A stretch of DNA of 64,000 nt. Source: Nocardia otitidiscaviarum NBRC 14405 (GTDB lineage: Bacteria > Actinomycetota > Actinomycetes > Mycobacteriales > Mycobacteriaceae). The stretch lies in the NCBI RefSeq assembly GCF_000308635.1, contig NZ_BAGD01000039.1, positions 1 to 64,000 of the forward strand. Reading direction: 5' to 3'. The notes beneath the pieces were generated by a model. That model saw nothing but the letters and a program-made list of their open reading frames with translations. It was not told where the DNA came from and did no database searches. Of this stretch, positions 54,308-63,867 are shown piece by piece. Both the position numbers and the translations under genes were made by a program. Position 1 is the stretch's first letter. Every line of letters starts with the position of its first letter.

Positions 54308-55063
54308 ATGGGTGATTCCAGGGGCACGCCCGAGCGTGGCGACGGCACCGCGGCGCGGGTTCGCGACGCGACCGCCGGTGCGGCGAAGGCACGCGGCGGC
54401 GGGGGAGCCATCGCGACCGCGCGGCGGTTGACCGTGGTCGATCAGGCGTTGCGGTTGTTCGCCGAGAAGGGGTACGAGGCGACGACGGTCGATGAGATCG
54501 CGGAGGCGGCGGGGATCTCCCGGCGCACCTTCTTCCGGCAGTTCCGGGCCAAGGAGGATGTGGTCTTCGCCGATCACGAATCACAGTTGGCGCAGGCGCG
54601 GGAGTTCCTGGACGGGTGGGACGGCGATCCGTGGGCGGGTGTGCTCGCGGCGGTCGTCGGGGTGTTCGAGCGGTTCACGCAGTGGCGGGAGCTGGCGGCG
54701 CGGCGGTATCGCGTGGTGCGGCAGGTGCCCGCGCTGCGGGAGCGCGAGATCGTGACGGTCTTCCGCTACGAGCGGCTGTTCACCGACTACCTGCGCGAAC
54801 GCCTGCGCGGCGAGTCGGATCTGGCGTTGGTGCAGTTCACCGCGGCGGTGACGGCGACGCACAACTATCTGCTGCGCCGGATGGTGCGCGGGGAGTCCGA
54901 TGCGAGCCCGGCCGATCTGCGGGCGGCACTGGATGCCATTCCGCGGGGCGGTGTGGACGCCACGGACGAATCCGACCAGTTGGTCGTGGCCGTCTTCCCG
55001 CGCACGCTGTCGCCCCGGCAGGTCGCCGATCTGCTGGCCCGTCGCCTGGATACCCTGGACTGA
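54308..55063 (+). CDS. TetR family transcriptional regulator
   Basis: 251 residues. A ~40-residue Ala/Gly-rich extension precedes the [52 protein letters not shown]. The FRQF-type recognition helix is conserved in this subfamily. It lies 170 bp upstream of fadE25 on the same strand and may control it. Confidence 0.9.
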   Translation: MGDSRGTPERGDGTAARVRDATAGAAKARGGGGAIATARRLTVVDQALRLFAEKGYEATTVDEIAEAAGISRRTFFRQFRAKEDVVFADHESQLAQAREFLDGWDGDPWAGVLAAVVGVFERFTQWRELAARRYRVVRQVPALREREIVTVFRYERLFTDYLRERLRGESDLALVQFTAAVTATHNYLLRRMVRGESDASPADLRAALDAIPRGGVDATDESDQLVVAVFPRTLSPRQVADLLARRLDTLD

Positions 55064-55140
55064 TCCGCACGTGTCGAATCTGACACTGCGTGCCACAGCC
55101 TGATGGGGTAGTAACCGCACGTGGCCGCGATTTGGCGGCG

Positions 55141-55170
55141 TATACTCGGCGACGGTTGGCACTGAGTGCC
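55141..55170 (+). promoter_or_regulatory. fadE25 promoter with inverted repeat
   Basis: TATACT at 55141-55146 is a good -10. The palindrome GGCACTGAGTGCC at 55158-55170 follows it by 11 nt, so it would overlap or lie just after the transcription start. It may bind the TetR protein encoded upstream. The ATG of fadE25 is 63 nt further on. Confidence 0.55.
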
Positions 55171-55233
55171 GAGATGCTGGAGATGGCGCTGGCGAGCAGC
55201 GGCGATCCGAAACCACGAACCAGGAGTGAACTC

Positions 55234-56391
55234 ATGGCGGGCAACCCCGACTTCAATCTGTTCCAGCTCGAGGACTTCCACCACGAGCTGCGCGAGGCCA
55301 TTCGCGGTCTGTCCGAGAAGGAGATCGCGCCCTACGCCAAGGACGTCGACGGCAACTCCCGGTTCCCGGAGGAGGCGCTGACCGCCCTCAACGCCGCCGG
55401 TTTCAACGCCGTGCACGTGCCCGAGGCCTACGGCGGCCAGGGCGCGGACTCCGTCGCCACGTGCATCGTGATCGAAGAGGTCGCCCGCGTCTGCGGATCC
55501 TCCTCGCTCATCCCGGCGGTGAACAAGCTCGGCACCATGGGCCTGATCCTCAACGGCTCCGAGGAACTCAAGCAGCAGGTCCTCGCCGACATCGTGGCCG
55601 GCAAGATGGCGTCCTACGCCCTGTCCGAGCGCGAGGCCGGTTCCGACGCCGCCTCCATGCGCACCCGCGCCCGCCAGGACGGCGACGGCTGGATCATCAA
55701 CGGCTCCAAGTGCTGGATCACCAATGGCGGCAAGTCCGACTGGTACACCGTCATGGCCGTGACCGACCCGGACAAGGGCGCCAACGGCATCTCGGCGTTC
55801 ATGGTCCACAAGGACGACGAGGGCTTCGTGGTGGGTCCGCTGGAGCACAAGCTGGGCATCAAGGGCTCCCCGACCGCCGAGCTGTACTTCGAGAACTGCA
55901 AGGTCCCTGGCGACCGCATCATCGGCGAACCCGGCACCGGCTTCAAGACCGCCCTGCAGACCCTGGACCACACCCGCCCCACCATCGGTGCGCAGGCCGT
56001 CGGCCTGGCCCAGGGCGCGCTGGACGCGGCCATCGCCTACACCAAGGACCGCAAGCAGTTCGGCAAGGCCATCGCCGACTTCCAGAACACCCAGTTCATG
56101 CTGGCCGATATGGCCATGAAGGTGGAGGCCGCCCGCCTCATGGTCTACACCTCCGCCGCCCGCGCCGAGCGCGGCGAGCAGAACCTCGGCTTCATCTCCG
56201 CGGCCGCCAAGTGCTTCGCCTCGGATGTGGCCATGGAGGTCACCACCAATGCCGTGCAGCTCTTCGGCGGCGCGGGCTACACCACCGACTTCCCGGTGGA
56301 GCGCATGATGCGCGACGCCAAGATCACGCAGATCTACGAGGGCACCAACCAGATTCAGCGCCTGGTGATGTCGCGCGCCATTCTGCGCTGA
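55234..56391 (+). CDS. fadE25: acyl-CoA dehydrogenase FadE25
   Basis: 385 residues, the full acyl-CoA dehydrogenase length. Catalytic Glu lies in QIYEGTNQIQRLVM; ALSEREAGSDAASM and WITNGGKSDWY contact FAD and substrate. It is the FadE25 family (Rv3274c), involved in beta-oxidation or lipid turnover. ATG 55234 is preceded by CCAGGAGTG. The frame is open to 55090, but that part has no family character. Confidence 0.95.
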   Translation: MAGNPDFNLFQLEDFHHELREAIRGLSEKEIAPYAKDVDGNSRFPEEALTALNAAGFNAVHVPEAYGGQGADSVATCIVIEEVARVCGSSSLIPAVNKLGTMGLILNGSEELKQQVLADIVAGKMASYALSEREAGSDAASMRTRARQDGDGWIINGSKCWITNGGKSDWYTVMAVTDPDKGANGISAFMVHKDDEGFVVGPLEHKLGIKGSPTAELYFENCKVPGDRIIGEPGTGFKTALQTLDHTRPTIGAQAVGLAQGALDAAIAYTKDRKQFGKAIADFQNTQFMLADMAMKVEAARLMVYTSAARAERGEQNLGFISAAAKCFASDVAMEVTTNAVQLFGGAGYTTDFPVERMMRDAKITQIYEGTNQIQRLVMSRAILR

Positions 56392-56410
56392 GCGGACCGC
56401 GCGGGATTTC

Positions 56411-56438
56411 GCACGCGCGGCCGAGAATCCGCGCGTGC
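56411..56438 (+). terminator. terminator after fadE25
   Basis: A perfect 10-bp stem (GCACGCGCGG and CCGCGCGTGC) with an 8-nt loop starts 20 nt after the stop. Confidence 0.75.
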
Positions 56439-56597
56439 AGCTGAAATCTCTTGTGTAGCCATGGGATAACTCCGGTGGCCGACCCACCGCTGGACTGCGG
56501 GGTGGACGGTTAGCCGGAGTTTTCCTTTTTATCCTTCGGGTGGCGGGGCTCGATTTCGGGGCTGTCCAGGCCGGGGTGAGGGGAGCAGTATGGTTCC

Positions 56598-56924
56598 ATG
56601 GCCGGCGTCGAAATCAACGACAGGTTCGTCCGGCGCACGTTGGACAACGGGCGAGTGGAAGAGGTTTCGTGGACGGAACTGTCGGAGGTACGAATCATCA
56701 CCACGGCGGACGGACCGTTCGCCGAGGACGTGTTCTTCGTGCTGATCAGTGCGTCCGGAAAAGGCTGTGTGGTACCGCATTCGGCGGCTGACACCGCATT
56801 CCTCGCCCGCCTGCAGGCACTACCCGGCTTCGACAACGAGAAGGTCATCGAGGCCATGGTCAGCACCACCGACCGGCAATTCCTGGTCTGGCGACGAGCG
56901 GCGTCCCGCCGCCACCGGCATTGA
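56598..56924 (+). CDS. hypothetical protein
   Basis: 108 residues. VEINDRFVRRTLDNGRVEEVSWTELSEVRIITT, DVFFVLISASGKGCVVPHS and LQALPGFDNEKVIEAM give a small alpha/beta domain found across actinobacteria. I recognise no function. It is convergent with a GNAT gene, with only 2 bp between the stops. Confidence 0.8.
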   Translation: MAGVEINDRFVRRTLDNGRVEEVSWTELSEVRIITTADGPFAEDVFFVLISASGKGCVVPHSAADTAFLARLQALPGFDNEKVIEAMVSTTDRQFLVWRRAASRRHRH

Positions 56925-56926
56925 CG

Positions 56927-57217
56927 CTAGGCCACCAGGTCCGCGTATTCCGGATTCTCGGCGATGAACTTCTCCACGTACCAGCAGGTCGGAATAATGC
57001 TGAATCCGGCCTCGCGGGAGTCGCGCAGCGCGAATTCCACCACCTGCGACGCCACCTTGCGTCCCCGGAATTCCGGGAAGGTCAGCGTGTGCTGGAAATC
57101 GCGGACCCGCACGTCCCCGTCCACGCGTTCGGCGTAGTCGGCGTAGCCCGCGAGGGTGTCGTCGAGATAGATCTCGTAGCGGGTGGCCGCGACATTGTGT
57201 TCGAGCCTGGTGGTCAT
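56927..57217 (-). CDS. GNAT N-acetyltransferase (YidJ/YjdJ-type)
   Basis: 96 residues, a compact GNAT of the Gcn5-related YidJ group. RVRDFQHTLTFPEFRGRKVASQVVEFALRDSREAG and IPTCWYVEKFIAENPEYADL are typical. The acceptor is unknown. The gene lies between a hypothetical protein and the FAD-linked oxidase. Confidence 0.9.
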   Translation of the reverse strand: MTTRLEHNVAATRYEIYLDDTLAGYADYAERVDGDVRVRDFQHTLTFPEFRGRKVASQVVEFALRDSREAGFSIIPTCWYVEKFIAENPEYADLVA

Positions 57218-57268
57218 GTTCGAGTGAACTCCCTTGTGACGAGGATTGTTCCGACGGCCCGGAACGGA

Positions 57269-58648
57269 CTAGAGGACGGCTCCGGGGTTGAGGATGCCGT
57301 GCGGGTCGAGGGCGTGTTTGATGCGGCGGGTCAGGTCCATGACCTCGGGGCCGACCTGGTCGGGCAGCCATGCCTTCTTCAGGCGGCCGACGCCGTGTTC
57401 GCCGGTGATGGTGCCGCCGAGCGCGATGGCGAGGTCCATGATCTCTCCGAAGGCCAGGTGGGCGCGTTCGGTTTCGTCGGGGTTGTTCGGGTCGTGCACG
57501 ATGAGCGGGTGGGTGTTGCCGTCGCCGGCGTGGGCGATGACCGAGACCAGCACCTGACGGCGGGCGGCGATGTCGGCGATACCCGTGACGAGGTCGCCCA
57601 AACGCGGTAGCGGGACGCCGACGTCCTCGAGCAGCAGCGGGCCTTTGCGTTCCACGGCGGGGATGGCGAAGCGGCGTGCGGCGCAGAAGGCTTCGCCTTC
57701 GTCGGGGTCGTCGGTGCGGAAGGCTTCGGTGGCTCCGGCTTTCTCGCAGGCGGTGAGCATGAGGTCGGCCTCGTGTCCGGCGTGCTCGCCGGGGGCGTCG
57801 GAGCGGGCGACCAGCAGTCCGGCGGCGTCGCGGTCCAGGCCCATGCGTAGTTCGTCCTCGACGGCGTTGACGGCGACGGAGTCCATGAACTCGAGCATGG
57901 AGGGCCGCAGCGTGCCGGTGATGGCGAGGATGGCCTCGGTGGCGGCGGTGAGGGTGGGGAAGGTGGCCACCACGGTGGACTGTGGGGGTTGGGCGGGCAG
58001 CAGCCGCAGGGTGAGTTCGGTGATGATGCCGAGGGTGCCCTCGCTGCCGACGAACAGCTTGGTCAGCGACAGTCCGGCGGAGTCCTTCAAGCGGGGTCCG
58101 CCCAGGCGTGCGATGGTGCCGTCGGCGAGGACGACTTCCATGCCGAGGATGTAGTCGGTGGTGACGCCGTATTTCACACAGCACAGGCCCCCGGCGTTGG
58201 TGGCGGCATTGCCGCCGATGGAGCAGATCTCGAACGAGGACGGGTCGGGTGGGTACCACAGGCCGTGTTCGGCGGCGGCGCGTTTGACCTCGGCGTTGAG
58301 TAGTCCGGGTTGGGTCACGGCGGTGCGGGTGACGGTGTCGACGGTGATGGCCCGCATGCGTTCGGTGCTCAGCAGCAGTGCGCCGTGCTGGGCGGTGGCT
58401 CCGCCGGAGAGTCCGGTGCCCGCCCCGCGCGGTACCACCGGCACCCGGTGTTGGTGGGCCCAGCCCATGATGGTGGCCACCTGTGCGGTCTCGGTGGGGC
58501 GGAGGAGGGCCAGGGCGACGCCGGCGTCGGGGTCCAGGGCCCGGTCCTGGCGGTAGCCGCCCAGGACGTCGGGATCGGTGACCACCATGCCGTCGGGCAG
58601 CAGAGCGCGAAGCGAATCGAGATCGGGGGCAGAGCTGTGCGGGTCCAC
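57269..58648 (-). CDS. FAD-linked oxidase, GlcD/D-lactate dehydrogenase type
   Basis: 459 residues. The PCMH FAD-binding domain is clear: PVVPRGAGTGLSGGATAQHGALLLS, PPDPSSFEICSIGGNAATNAGG, and GSEGTLGIITELTLRLLP. The C-terminal FAD-oxidase domain has AGDGNTHPLIVHDP and TGEHGVGRLKKAWLPDQVGPEV. It oxidises a 2-hydroxy acid such as glycolate or D-lactate; the exact substrate is not fixed by the sequence. GTG 58648 is preferred. It is divergent from the GroES-like gene (99-bp gap). Confidence 0.92.
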   Translation of the reverse strand: MDPHSSAPDLDSLRALLPDGMVVTDPDVLGGYRQDRALDPDAGVALALLRPTETAQVATIMGWAHQHRVPVVPRGAGTGLSGGATAQHGALLLSTERMRAITVDTVTRTAVTQPGLLNAEVKRAAAEHGLWYPPDPSSFEICSIGGNAATNAGGLCCVKYGVTTDYILGMEVVLADGTIARLGGPRLKDSAGLSLTKLFVGSEGTLGIITELTLRLLPAQPPQSTVVATFPTLTAATEAILAITGTLRPSMLEFMDSVAVNAVEDELRMGLDRDAAGLLVARSDAPGEHAGHEADLMLTACEKAGATEAFRTDDPDEGEAFCAARRFAIPAVERKGPLLLEDVGVPLPRLGDLVTGIADIAARRQVLVSVIAHAGDGNTHPLIVHDPNNPDETERAHLAFGEIMDLAIALGGTITGEHGVGRLKKAWLPDQVGPEVMDLTRRIKHALDPHGILNPGAVL

Positions 58649-58747
58649 AGTGGAGAAACTACGTGGCGAGCGCGCGGATGTGGGGAACCGGTCCCATGTC
58701 CATGCTCCTCGTCCGGCCGGTGGCGCGGGCGCAGTACACTGCGGGCC

Positions 58748-59068
58748 GTGTCCGATCCCAAGCTCGAAATCCAAATGCTGCACGACCGCGTCATGGTCAA
58801 GATCAATCAGGACGCGGGGGAGCGGCGCAGCAGCGGGGGCATTCTGATCCCGGCGACCGCGCAGGTCGCCAAGCGGCTGTCTTGGGGTGAGGTGTGCGGC
58901 GTGGGTTCGCACGTGCGCGCGGTGAGCGTCGGCGACCAGGTGCTCTTCGGGGCCGAGGATCAGTACGAGGTGGAGATCCAGGGGCAGGCGTACTACGTGC
59001 TGCGGGAACGGGACCTGCACGCCGTGGCGAACGAGCGCCCGGAGCACGGCACCGGTCTATACCTCTAG
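58748..59068 (+). CDS. GroES-like chaperonin family protein
   Basis: 106 residues with the Cpn10 fold: MLHDRVMVKINQDAGERRSSGGILIPATAQ, then SWGEVCGVGSHVRAVSVGDQVLFGAEDQYEVEIQGQAYYVLRERDLHAV. It is not the main groES, since no groEL is near and the mobile loop region differs. GTG 58748 follows TACACT by 7 nt, so it is likely leaderless. Its partner is unknown. Confidence 0.88.
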   Translation: MSDPKLEIQMLHDRVMVKINQDAGERRSSGGILIPATAQVAKRLSWGEVCGVGSHVRAVSVGDQVLFGAEDQYEVEIQGQAYYVLRERDLHAVANERPEHGTGLYL

Positions 59069-59209
59069 CCGCCGATACCGCCAGCCCACTTGCGCGCCAC
59101 CCGCTTGCGTCCGATTCGCCGCATTCTTGGCAACTGTTAACCAAACATTCGCCATCGCGCGGGCGTGCGCGATTGCTCCGGCCATCGGCGTCGGCCAGCA
59201 TCCGATCCC

Positions 59210-60913
59210 ATGTCGCGCAATCGCCTGAACCCGGCCGGAGATATCCCCGATACCGGCATACCCGAGCCGCTCGCCGCTGGCATGACCATGGCCGAGCAGT
59301 ACGAATGGCATCGGAGCTATCTGCGGCGGCACGCGGTCTCGCGGCGCGGCTTCCTGCGCGGGTCGGCGGCGGCCGCCGCGGTGGCGGCGGCGGGCGCGTC
59401 ACCGTTCGGGGCGCGCGCCTACGCCGAGGAGGCGCGGCTGGGGGTGGGCGGCCTGCACGTCGGATATGGCGCGGACGCGGCGAGCCAGCTGCGATTCGCC
59501 GCGCAGCTGTCCCGGAATCCACACGGGGCCAAGGTATTTCTCGACCACGGGACGACACCGGCACTGGGGGCGAGCATCGAGGCCGAGGTGCGCAACCTGG
59601 TCACCCAGATTCCGAGCAGCGACGGGGGAGTGCTGGCCGCCGAACAGTTCTACGTGCACGCGCCCGTGGACGGACTGCCGGGCCGGATGCCGCACTTCTA
59701 CCGCTGGCGCACCTCGGACGGCTTCGTCGGCGACATCCGCTCGGCCGCCACCGCCATGCCCACGGCGCGAGCGGCGGTGCTGCCCTTCCGCTTCACCATG
59801 ATGGGTGACCAGGGAGCCGATGAAACGCCCTCGCAGCCAGCGGGTCTCGCGCCCGGTGACTACGACGACATGTACTACAAGGCCGACAACGATCCCACGG
59901 TGCGACACGCGGACAATATCGTTCGCCAGATCGCCGCCGCCCGACCGGATTTCCACGTGCTCGCCGGAGACATCGCCTACGCCGACCCCTCGGGTGCTGG
60001 TAAGCGGGCGCAGTTCGTCCCATCGGGCGGCAAGCCCGCCGGCGGTTTCGACAAGTTCAACCCGTACGTGTGGGACGTGTACCTGGGCGCGATCGAGGCC
60101 AGCGCCGCCACCACGCCGTGGATGTTCGCCACCGGCAATCACGACATGGAGGCCGCCTACGACACCCGCGGCTACGGCGGACACCTTGCGCGCCTGGACT
60201 TTCCGGGCAACGGACCCGCCGGGTGTCCCTCGGCCTACTCGTTCACCTACGGCAATGTGGCGGTGCTGTCACTGGACGCCAATGACATCTCCTACGAGAT
60301 CAAGGCCAATACCGGCTACTCCGGCGGTGCGCAGACCGGTTGGGTGGAGCGCACTCTCGCGTCCTATCGTGCCGACCGAAATATCGACTTCATCGTCTGC
60401 TTCTTCCATCACTGCGCCTACTCCACCACCGAGGCGCACGCCAGCGATGGCGGCGTGCGCGATGCCTGGTGCGCTCTGTTCGACCGCTACCAGGTGGATC
60501 TGGTGCTCCAGGGCCACAATCACGTCTTCGAGCGCACCGACCCCATTCGCGGCGGCGCGGCCACCCGGGTGGCCGCCGACCGCGACATCGTCTATCCGGA
60601 GACCGACGGCACCGTTTATTACACCGTCGGTGGCGGCGGGCGACCCCGCTACGAATTCCAGCCCGGCTCCCGGGAGTCCTACCGCGGCAACGAGCTTCCC
60701 GACACCACGGTGCCGAACAGCTACGTCTGGACCGCGGACGGCGGCAAGCGCGACGAAGCGGCACCCTGGTCCCGGGTCCGCTTCCGCAACTACTCGTTCA
60801 TCCAGGTGGATGTGCGCCCCGGCTTCTTCGCCAGCGAGATGGACGTGGTCGCCGTCGACGAGTACGGCCGCGAATTCGACAAGCTGACCTATCGCCGCCA
60901 GGTCCGCCCGTAA
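59210..60913 (+). CDS. Tat-exported purple acid phosphatase-like metallophosphoesterase
   Basis: 567 residues. The twin-arginine signal SRRGFLRGSAAAAAVAAAG lies near residues 43-60, so it is exported folded. The metal-binding motifs are MGDQG, AGDIAYAD, GNHDME, FHHCAYS and GHNHVFERT, all intact. An N-terminal Fn3-like domain (PHFYRWRT region) precedes the catalytic domain. It resembles the mycobacterial Rv2577 group. The start ATG 59210 is chosen for length; an upstream frame is open to 59165. A strong hairpin follows. Confidence 0.93.
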   Translation: MSRNRLNPAGDIPDTGIPEPLAAGMTMAEQYEWHRSYLRRHAVSRRGFLRGSAAAAAVAAAGASPFGARAYAEEARLGVGGLHVGYGADAASQLRFAAQLSRNPHGAKVFLDHGTTPALGASIEAEVRNLVTQIPSSDGGVLAAEQFYVHAPVDGLPGRMPHFYRWRTSDGFVGDIRSAATAMPTARAAVLPFRFTMMGDQGADETPSQPAGLAPGDYDDMYYKADNDPTVRHADNIVRQIAAARPDFHVLAGDIAYADPSGAGKRAQFVPSGGKPAGGFDKFNPYVWDVYLGAIEASAATTPWMFATGNHDMEAAYDTRGYGGHLARLDFPGNGPAGCPSAYSFTYGNVAVLSLDANDISYEIKANTGYSGGAQTGWVERTLASYRADRNIDFIVCFFHHCAYSTTEAHASDGGVRDAWCALFDRYQVDLVLQGHNHVFERTDPIRGGAATRVAADRDIVYPETDGTVYYTVGGGGRPRYEFQPGSRESYRGNELPDTTVPNSYVWTADGGKRDEAAPWSRVRFRNYSFIQVDVRPGFFASEMDVVAVDEYGREFDKLTYRRQVRP

Positions 60914-60919
60914 CGCCGA

Positions 60920-60950
60920 AAGGCCCGTATCCCCTGGGGGTACGGGCCTT
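60920..60950. terminator. bidirectional terminator
   Basis: A perfect 10-bp stem (AAGGCCCGTA and TACGGGCCTT), with a further CCCC/GGGG pair inside the loop, lies between the convergent phosphatase and pntB genes. Confidence 0.8.
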
Positions 60951-60969
60951 CCGACGGATCGCGGTCGAA

Positions 60970-62388
60970 CTACAGTGCCTTGAGTTCCTCGGTGACCTCA
61001 CCGACGGACTTCTTGGCATCGCCGAACAGCATGGAGGTGTGGTCGGCGTAGAACAGCGGGTTGTCGATACCGGCGAAGCCGGAGTTCATCGAGCGCTTGA
61101 GCACGATGACGCTCTTGGCCTTGTCGACATCGAGCACCGGCATGCCGTAGATCGGCGAGGCGGAGTCCTCGCGGGCGGCCGGGTTGGTGACATCGTTCGC
61201 GCCGATGACCAGGGCGACGTCGGTGCGGCCGAATTCGCCGTTGATGTCGTCCATTTCCTTCATGGCGTCGTAGGACACCTCGGCCTCGGCCAGCAGCACG
61301 TTCATATGGCCGGGCATGCGCCCGGCGACCGGGTGGATGGCGTACTTGACCTCGACGCCCTTGGCCTCGAGCAGGGCCGCCATCTCCTTGACCGCGTGCT
61401 GGGCCTGGGCCACCGCCATACCGTAGCCGGGCACCACGATGACCTGGTTGGCGTAGGCCATCTGGATGGCGGCGTCGGCGGCGCTGGTGGCCTTGGCCTG
61501 CTTCTGCTCACCGCCGGACGCGCCGGGAGCCGTTCCGCCACCGCCGAATCCGCCCGCCACGATGGCGGGGATGGACCGGTTCATGGCCTTGGCCATGAGG
61601 TTGGTCAGGATGGTGCCGGACGCGCCGACGATCATGCCCGCCACGATCATGGCGGTGTTGTTGAGCGCCAGACCCGCCGCGGCGGCCGACAGGCCGGTCA
61701 GCGCGTTGAGCAGCGAGATGACCACGGGCATGTCCGCGCCGCCGATGGGCAGCACCACCATGAGGCCGAGCACGCCCGCCAGCACCAGCACGGCGACCAT
61801 CCACCAGCCCGACGCACCGCCGTCGGCGGCGGAGATGCCGATGACGGCCGCGGCGACAATGGATCCGGCCAGCAGCAGCAGGTTCAGCGGCTGCTGTAGT
61901 CGGCCGATGCCGATGGGCTTGCCGGGCAGGATCTCCTGCAGCTTGCCGAAGGCGATGAGCGAGCCCCAGAACGACACCGAACCGATGATCGCCGCGAACA
62001 GCGAGCCGATCACGATGTGCACGGTGGGTTCCTCACCGTGCTTGAAGTTCGAGAAGCCGCTGGTGTCCAGGAATTCCGCCCAGGCGATGAGGGCGACGGT
62101 GCCACCGCCGACGCCGTTGAAGGCGGCGACCAGCTGCGGCATCTCGGTCATCTTGGTGAACTTGGCCGGGGGCACACCCAGCACCACGCCGACGATCAGA
62201 CCGGCGGCGATGATGATCCAGTTGCCGGTGTCGCGCACCGCGATCAGGGTGGCGGCCACGGCGAGGGCCATACCGACCGCGGCGATCCAGTTGCCGCGCA
62301 CCGCCGTCTTCGGGCCGGTCAGGCCCATCAGGCCGTAGATGAACAGCGAGAAGGCGATGATGTAGAGGATATTGACCAGATTGTCCAT
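60970..62388 (-). CDS. pntB: NAD(P) transhydrogenase beta subunit
   Basis: 472 residues. The N-terminal ~260 residues form about nine transmembrane helices carrying the proton path, and the C-terminal NADP-binding domain has VIVVPGYGMAVAQAQHAV, AIHPVAGRMPGHMNVLLAEA and VIVLKRSMNSGFAGIDNPLF. With PntAa and PntAb it moves hydride from NADH to NADP+ using the proton gradient. It is the last gene of the operon. A terminator follows on the convergent side. Confidence 0.96.
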   Translation of the reverse strand: MDNLVNILYIIAFSLFIYGLMGLTGPKTAVRGNWIAAVGMALAVAATLIAVRDTGNWIIIAAGLIVGVVLGVPPAKFTKMTEMPQLVAAFNGVGGGTVALIAWAEFLDTSGFSNFKHGEEPTVHIVIGSLFAAIIGSVSFWGSLIAFGKLQEILPGKPIGIGRLQQPLNLLLLAGSIVAAAVIGISAADGGASGWWMVAVLVLAGVLGLMVVLPIGGADMPVVISLLNALTGLSAAAAGLALNNTAMIVAGMIVGASGTILTNLMAKAMNRSIPAIVAGGFGGGGTAPGASGGEQKQAKATSAADAAIQMAYANQVIVVPGYGMAVAQAQHAVKEMAALLEAKGVEVKYAIHPVAGRMPGHMNVLLAEAEVSYDAMKEMDDINGEFGRTDVALVIGANDVTNPAAREDSASPIYGMPVLDVDKAKSVIVLKRSMNSGFAGIDNPLFYADHTSMLFGDAKKSVGEVTEELKAL

Positions 62389-62391
62389 GGC

Positions 62392-62709
62392 TTACTTACC
62401 CGCCTTCTCCTGCGCAGCGGGCTTCTTGCCCTTGAACATGCCGAGCATGCGGTCGGTCACCACGAAACCGCCGATGACGTTCAGGGTTCCGAAGACCACG
62501 GCGACGAACAGGATGATCTGCATCCCGATCGAGGGATCCTCCACCTTGCCCAGCACGACCAGCGCGCCCAGCACGACGATGCCGTGAATGGCGTTGGTGC
62601 CGGACATGAGCGGCGTGTGCAGGGTGTTGGGCACCTTGGAGATGACGGCGAAGCCCACGAATCCGGACAGCACCAGGATCGCGATATTCGCGAGAAGTTC
62701 GGTGTACAT
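62392..62709 (-). CDS. pntAb: NAD(P) transhydrogenase alpha subunit, membrane part
   Basis: 105 residues with three to four transmembrane helices (LLANIAILVLSGFVGFAVISKVP, GIVVLGALVVLG, IILFVAVVFGTLNVIGGFVVTDRML) and a Lys-rich C-terminal tail. It is the membrane half of the split alpha subunit. Its start shares one base with the pntAa stop (TGATG), and pntB follows 3 nt after its stop, so the three are tightly coupled. Confidence 0.95.
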   Translation of the reverse strand: MYTELLANIAILVLSGFVGFAVISKVPNTLHTPLMSGTNAIHGIVVLGALVVLGKVEDPSIGMQIILFVAVVFGTLNVIGGFVVTDRMLGMFKGKKPAAQEKAGK

Positions 62710-63827
62710 CAGGCATCAACCTCACGCGTGACGCAGGAATCCGCCAGCACCTGGTCCTCGAAATCCGGTTGCAGCGCACCGTCTTTCAGCATGAGTTCCA
62801 GGAGTGCGGAGATGTTCTTGGAGTACAGCTCGCTGGCGTGCTCCGGCATGGTGGCGGGCAGGTTCAGCGGCGAGCAGATGGTGACATCGTGCTTGACCAC
62901 GGTCTTACCGGGTTCGGTGAGCTCGCAGTTGCCGCCGGTCTCACCGGCGAGGTCCACGATCACACTGCCGGGCTTCATGCCCTCCACGGCGGCGGCGGTG
63001 ACCAGGCGCGGCGCGGGACGGCCCGGCACCAGCGCGGTGGTGATGACCACGTCGAAGCCCTTGATGGCGTCCTCGAGCGCCTGCTGCTGCTCGGCCTTCT
63101 CCTCGTCGGTGAGTTCGCGGGCGTACCCGCCCTCACCGGCGGCGTCGATGCCCAGGTCCAGCCACTGCGAGCCGACCGAACGCACCTGATCGGCGACCTC
63201 GGGGCGCACGTCGTAACCGGTGGTGCGCCCACCCAGGCGCTTGGCGGTGGCCAGCGCCTGCAGACCGGCCACGCCCACGCCCAGCACCAGCACGGTCGCG
63301 GGCTTCACGGTGCCCGCGGCGGTGGTCAGCATGGGGAAGAATCGGGTGGATTCCGACGCGGCCAGCAGCACGGCCTTGTATCCGGCCACATTCGCCTGCG
63401 AGGACAGCGCGTCCATGACCTGGGCGCGCGAGATCCGCGGAATCGCCTCCACCGCGAACGCCTGCACGCCCGCGGCCTTCAGCGCGTCGATCTTGTTCTC
63501 GGCATTGCGCGGGGCCAGGAAGCCGATCAGCGTCTGCCCGGCGGACAGCTTGGCGATCTCGGCGTCATTGGGCGGCGCGACCTTGACGATCACGTCGGCA
63601 TTCCACGGATCGCCGATGGTCGCGCCCGCTTCGGTATACAGTTCGTCGGGAATGAGCGCGCCCAGCCCGGCGCCGGACTCGACGATCACCTCCACACCCT
63701 GCTTGAGCAGTGACGGAATGATCTTCGGCACCAATGCGACGCGTCGTTCGTCCGTGTTCGTCTCGCGAACCACGCCGACGCGCGCACCGCGGGGCGCATC
63801 GTGCTGTGCGCTCTGCGTTGTGTCCAC
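62709..63827 (-). CDS. pntAa: NAD(P) transhydrogenase alpha subunit, NAD-binding part
   Basis: 372 residues. Alanine-dehydrogenase-like fold: RVGVVRETNTDERRVALVPKIIP at the start, NAD motif VLVLGVGVAGLQALATAKRLG, and YDVRPEVADQVRSVGSQWLDLG. Cytosolic part of the transhydrogenase. It is the first gene of the operon; the inverted repeat at 63868-63889 lies 41 nt upstream. Confidence 0.95.
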   Translation of the reverse strand: MDTTQSAQHDAPRGARVGVVRETNTDERRVALVPKIIPSLLKQGVEVIVESGAGLGALIPDELYTEAGATIGDPWNADVIVKVAPPNDAEIAKLSAGQTLIGFLAPRNAENKIDALKAAGVQAFAVEAIPRISRAQVMDALSSQANVAGYKAVLLAASESTRFFPMLTTAAGTVKPATVLVLGVGVAGLQALATAKRLGGRTTGYDVRPEVADQVRSVGSQWLDLGIDAAGEGGYARELTDEEKAEQQQALEDAIKGFDVVITTALVPGRPAPRLVTAAAVEGMKPGSVIVDLAGETGGNCELTEPGKTVVKHDVTICSPLNLPATMPEHASELYSKNISALLELMLKDGALQPDFEDQVLADSCVTREVDA

Positions 63828-63867
63828 TTGTCAAACTTCCTTCTCGTGGTGAGGCCGGACCGCCTGC

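Noticed and set aside
60340..61899. 519-residue plus-strand ORF across the phosphatase-pntB junction
   Set aside because: It runs through the strong terminator and is antisense to pntB; composition is His/Asp/Gly-rich noise.
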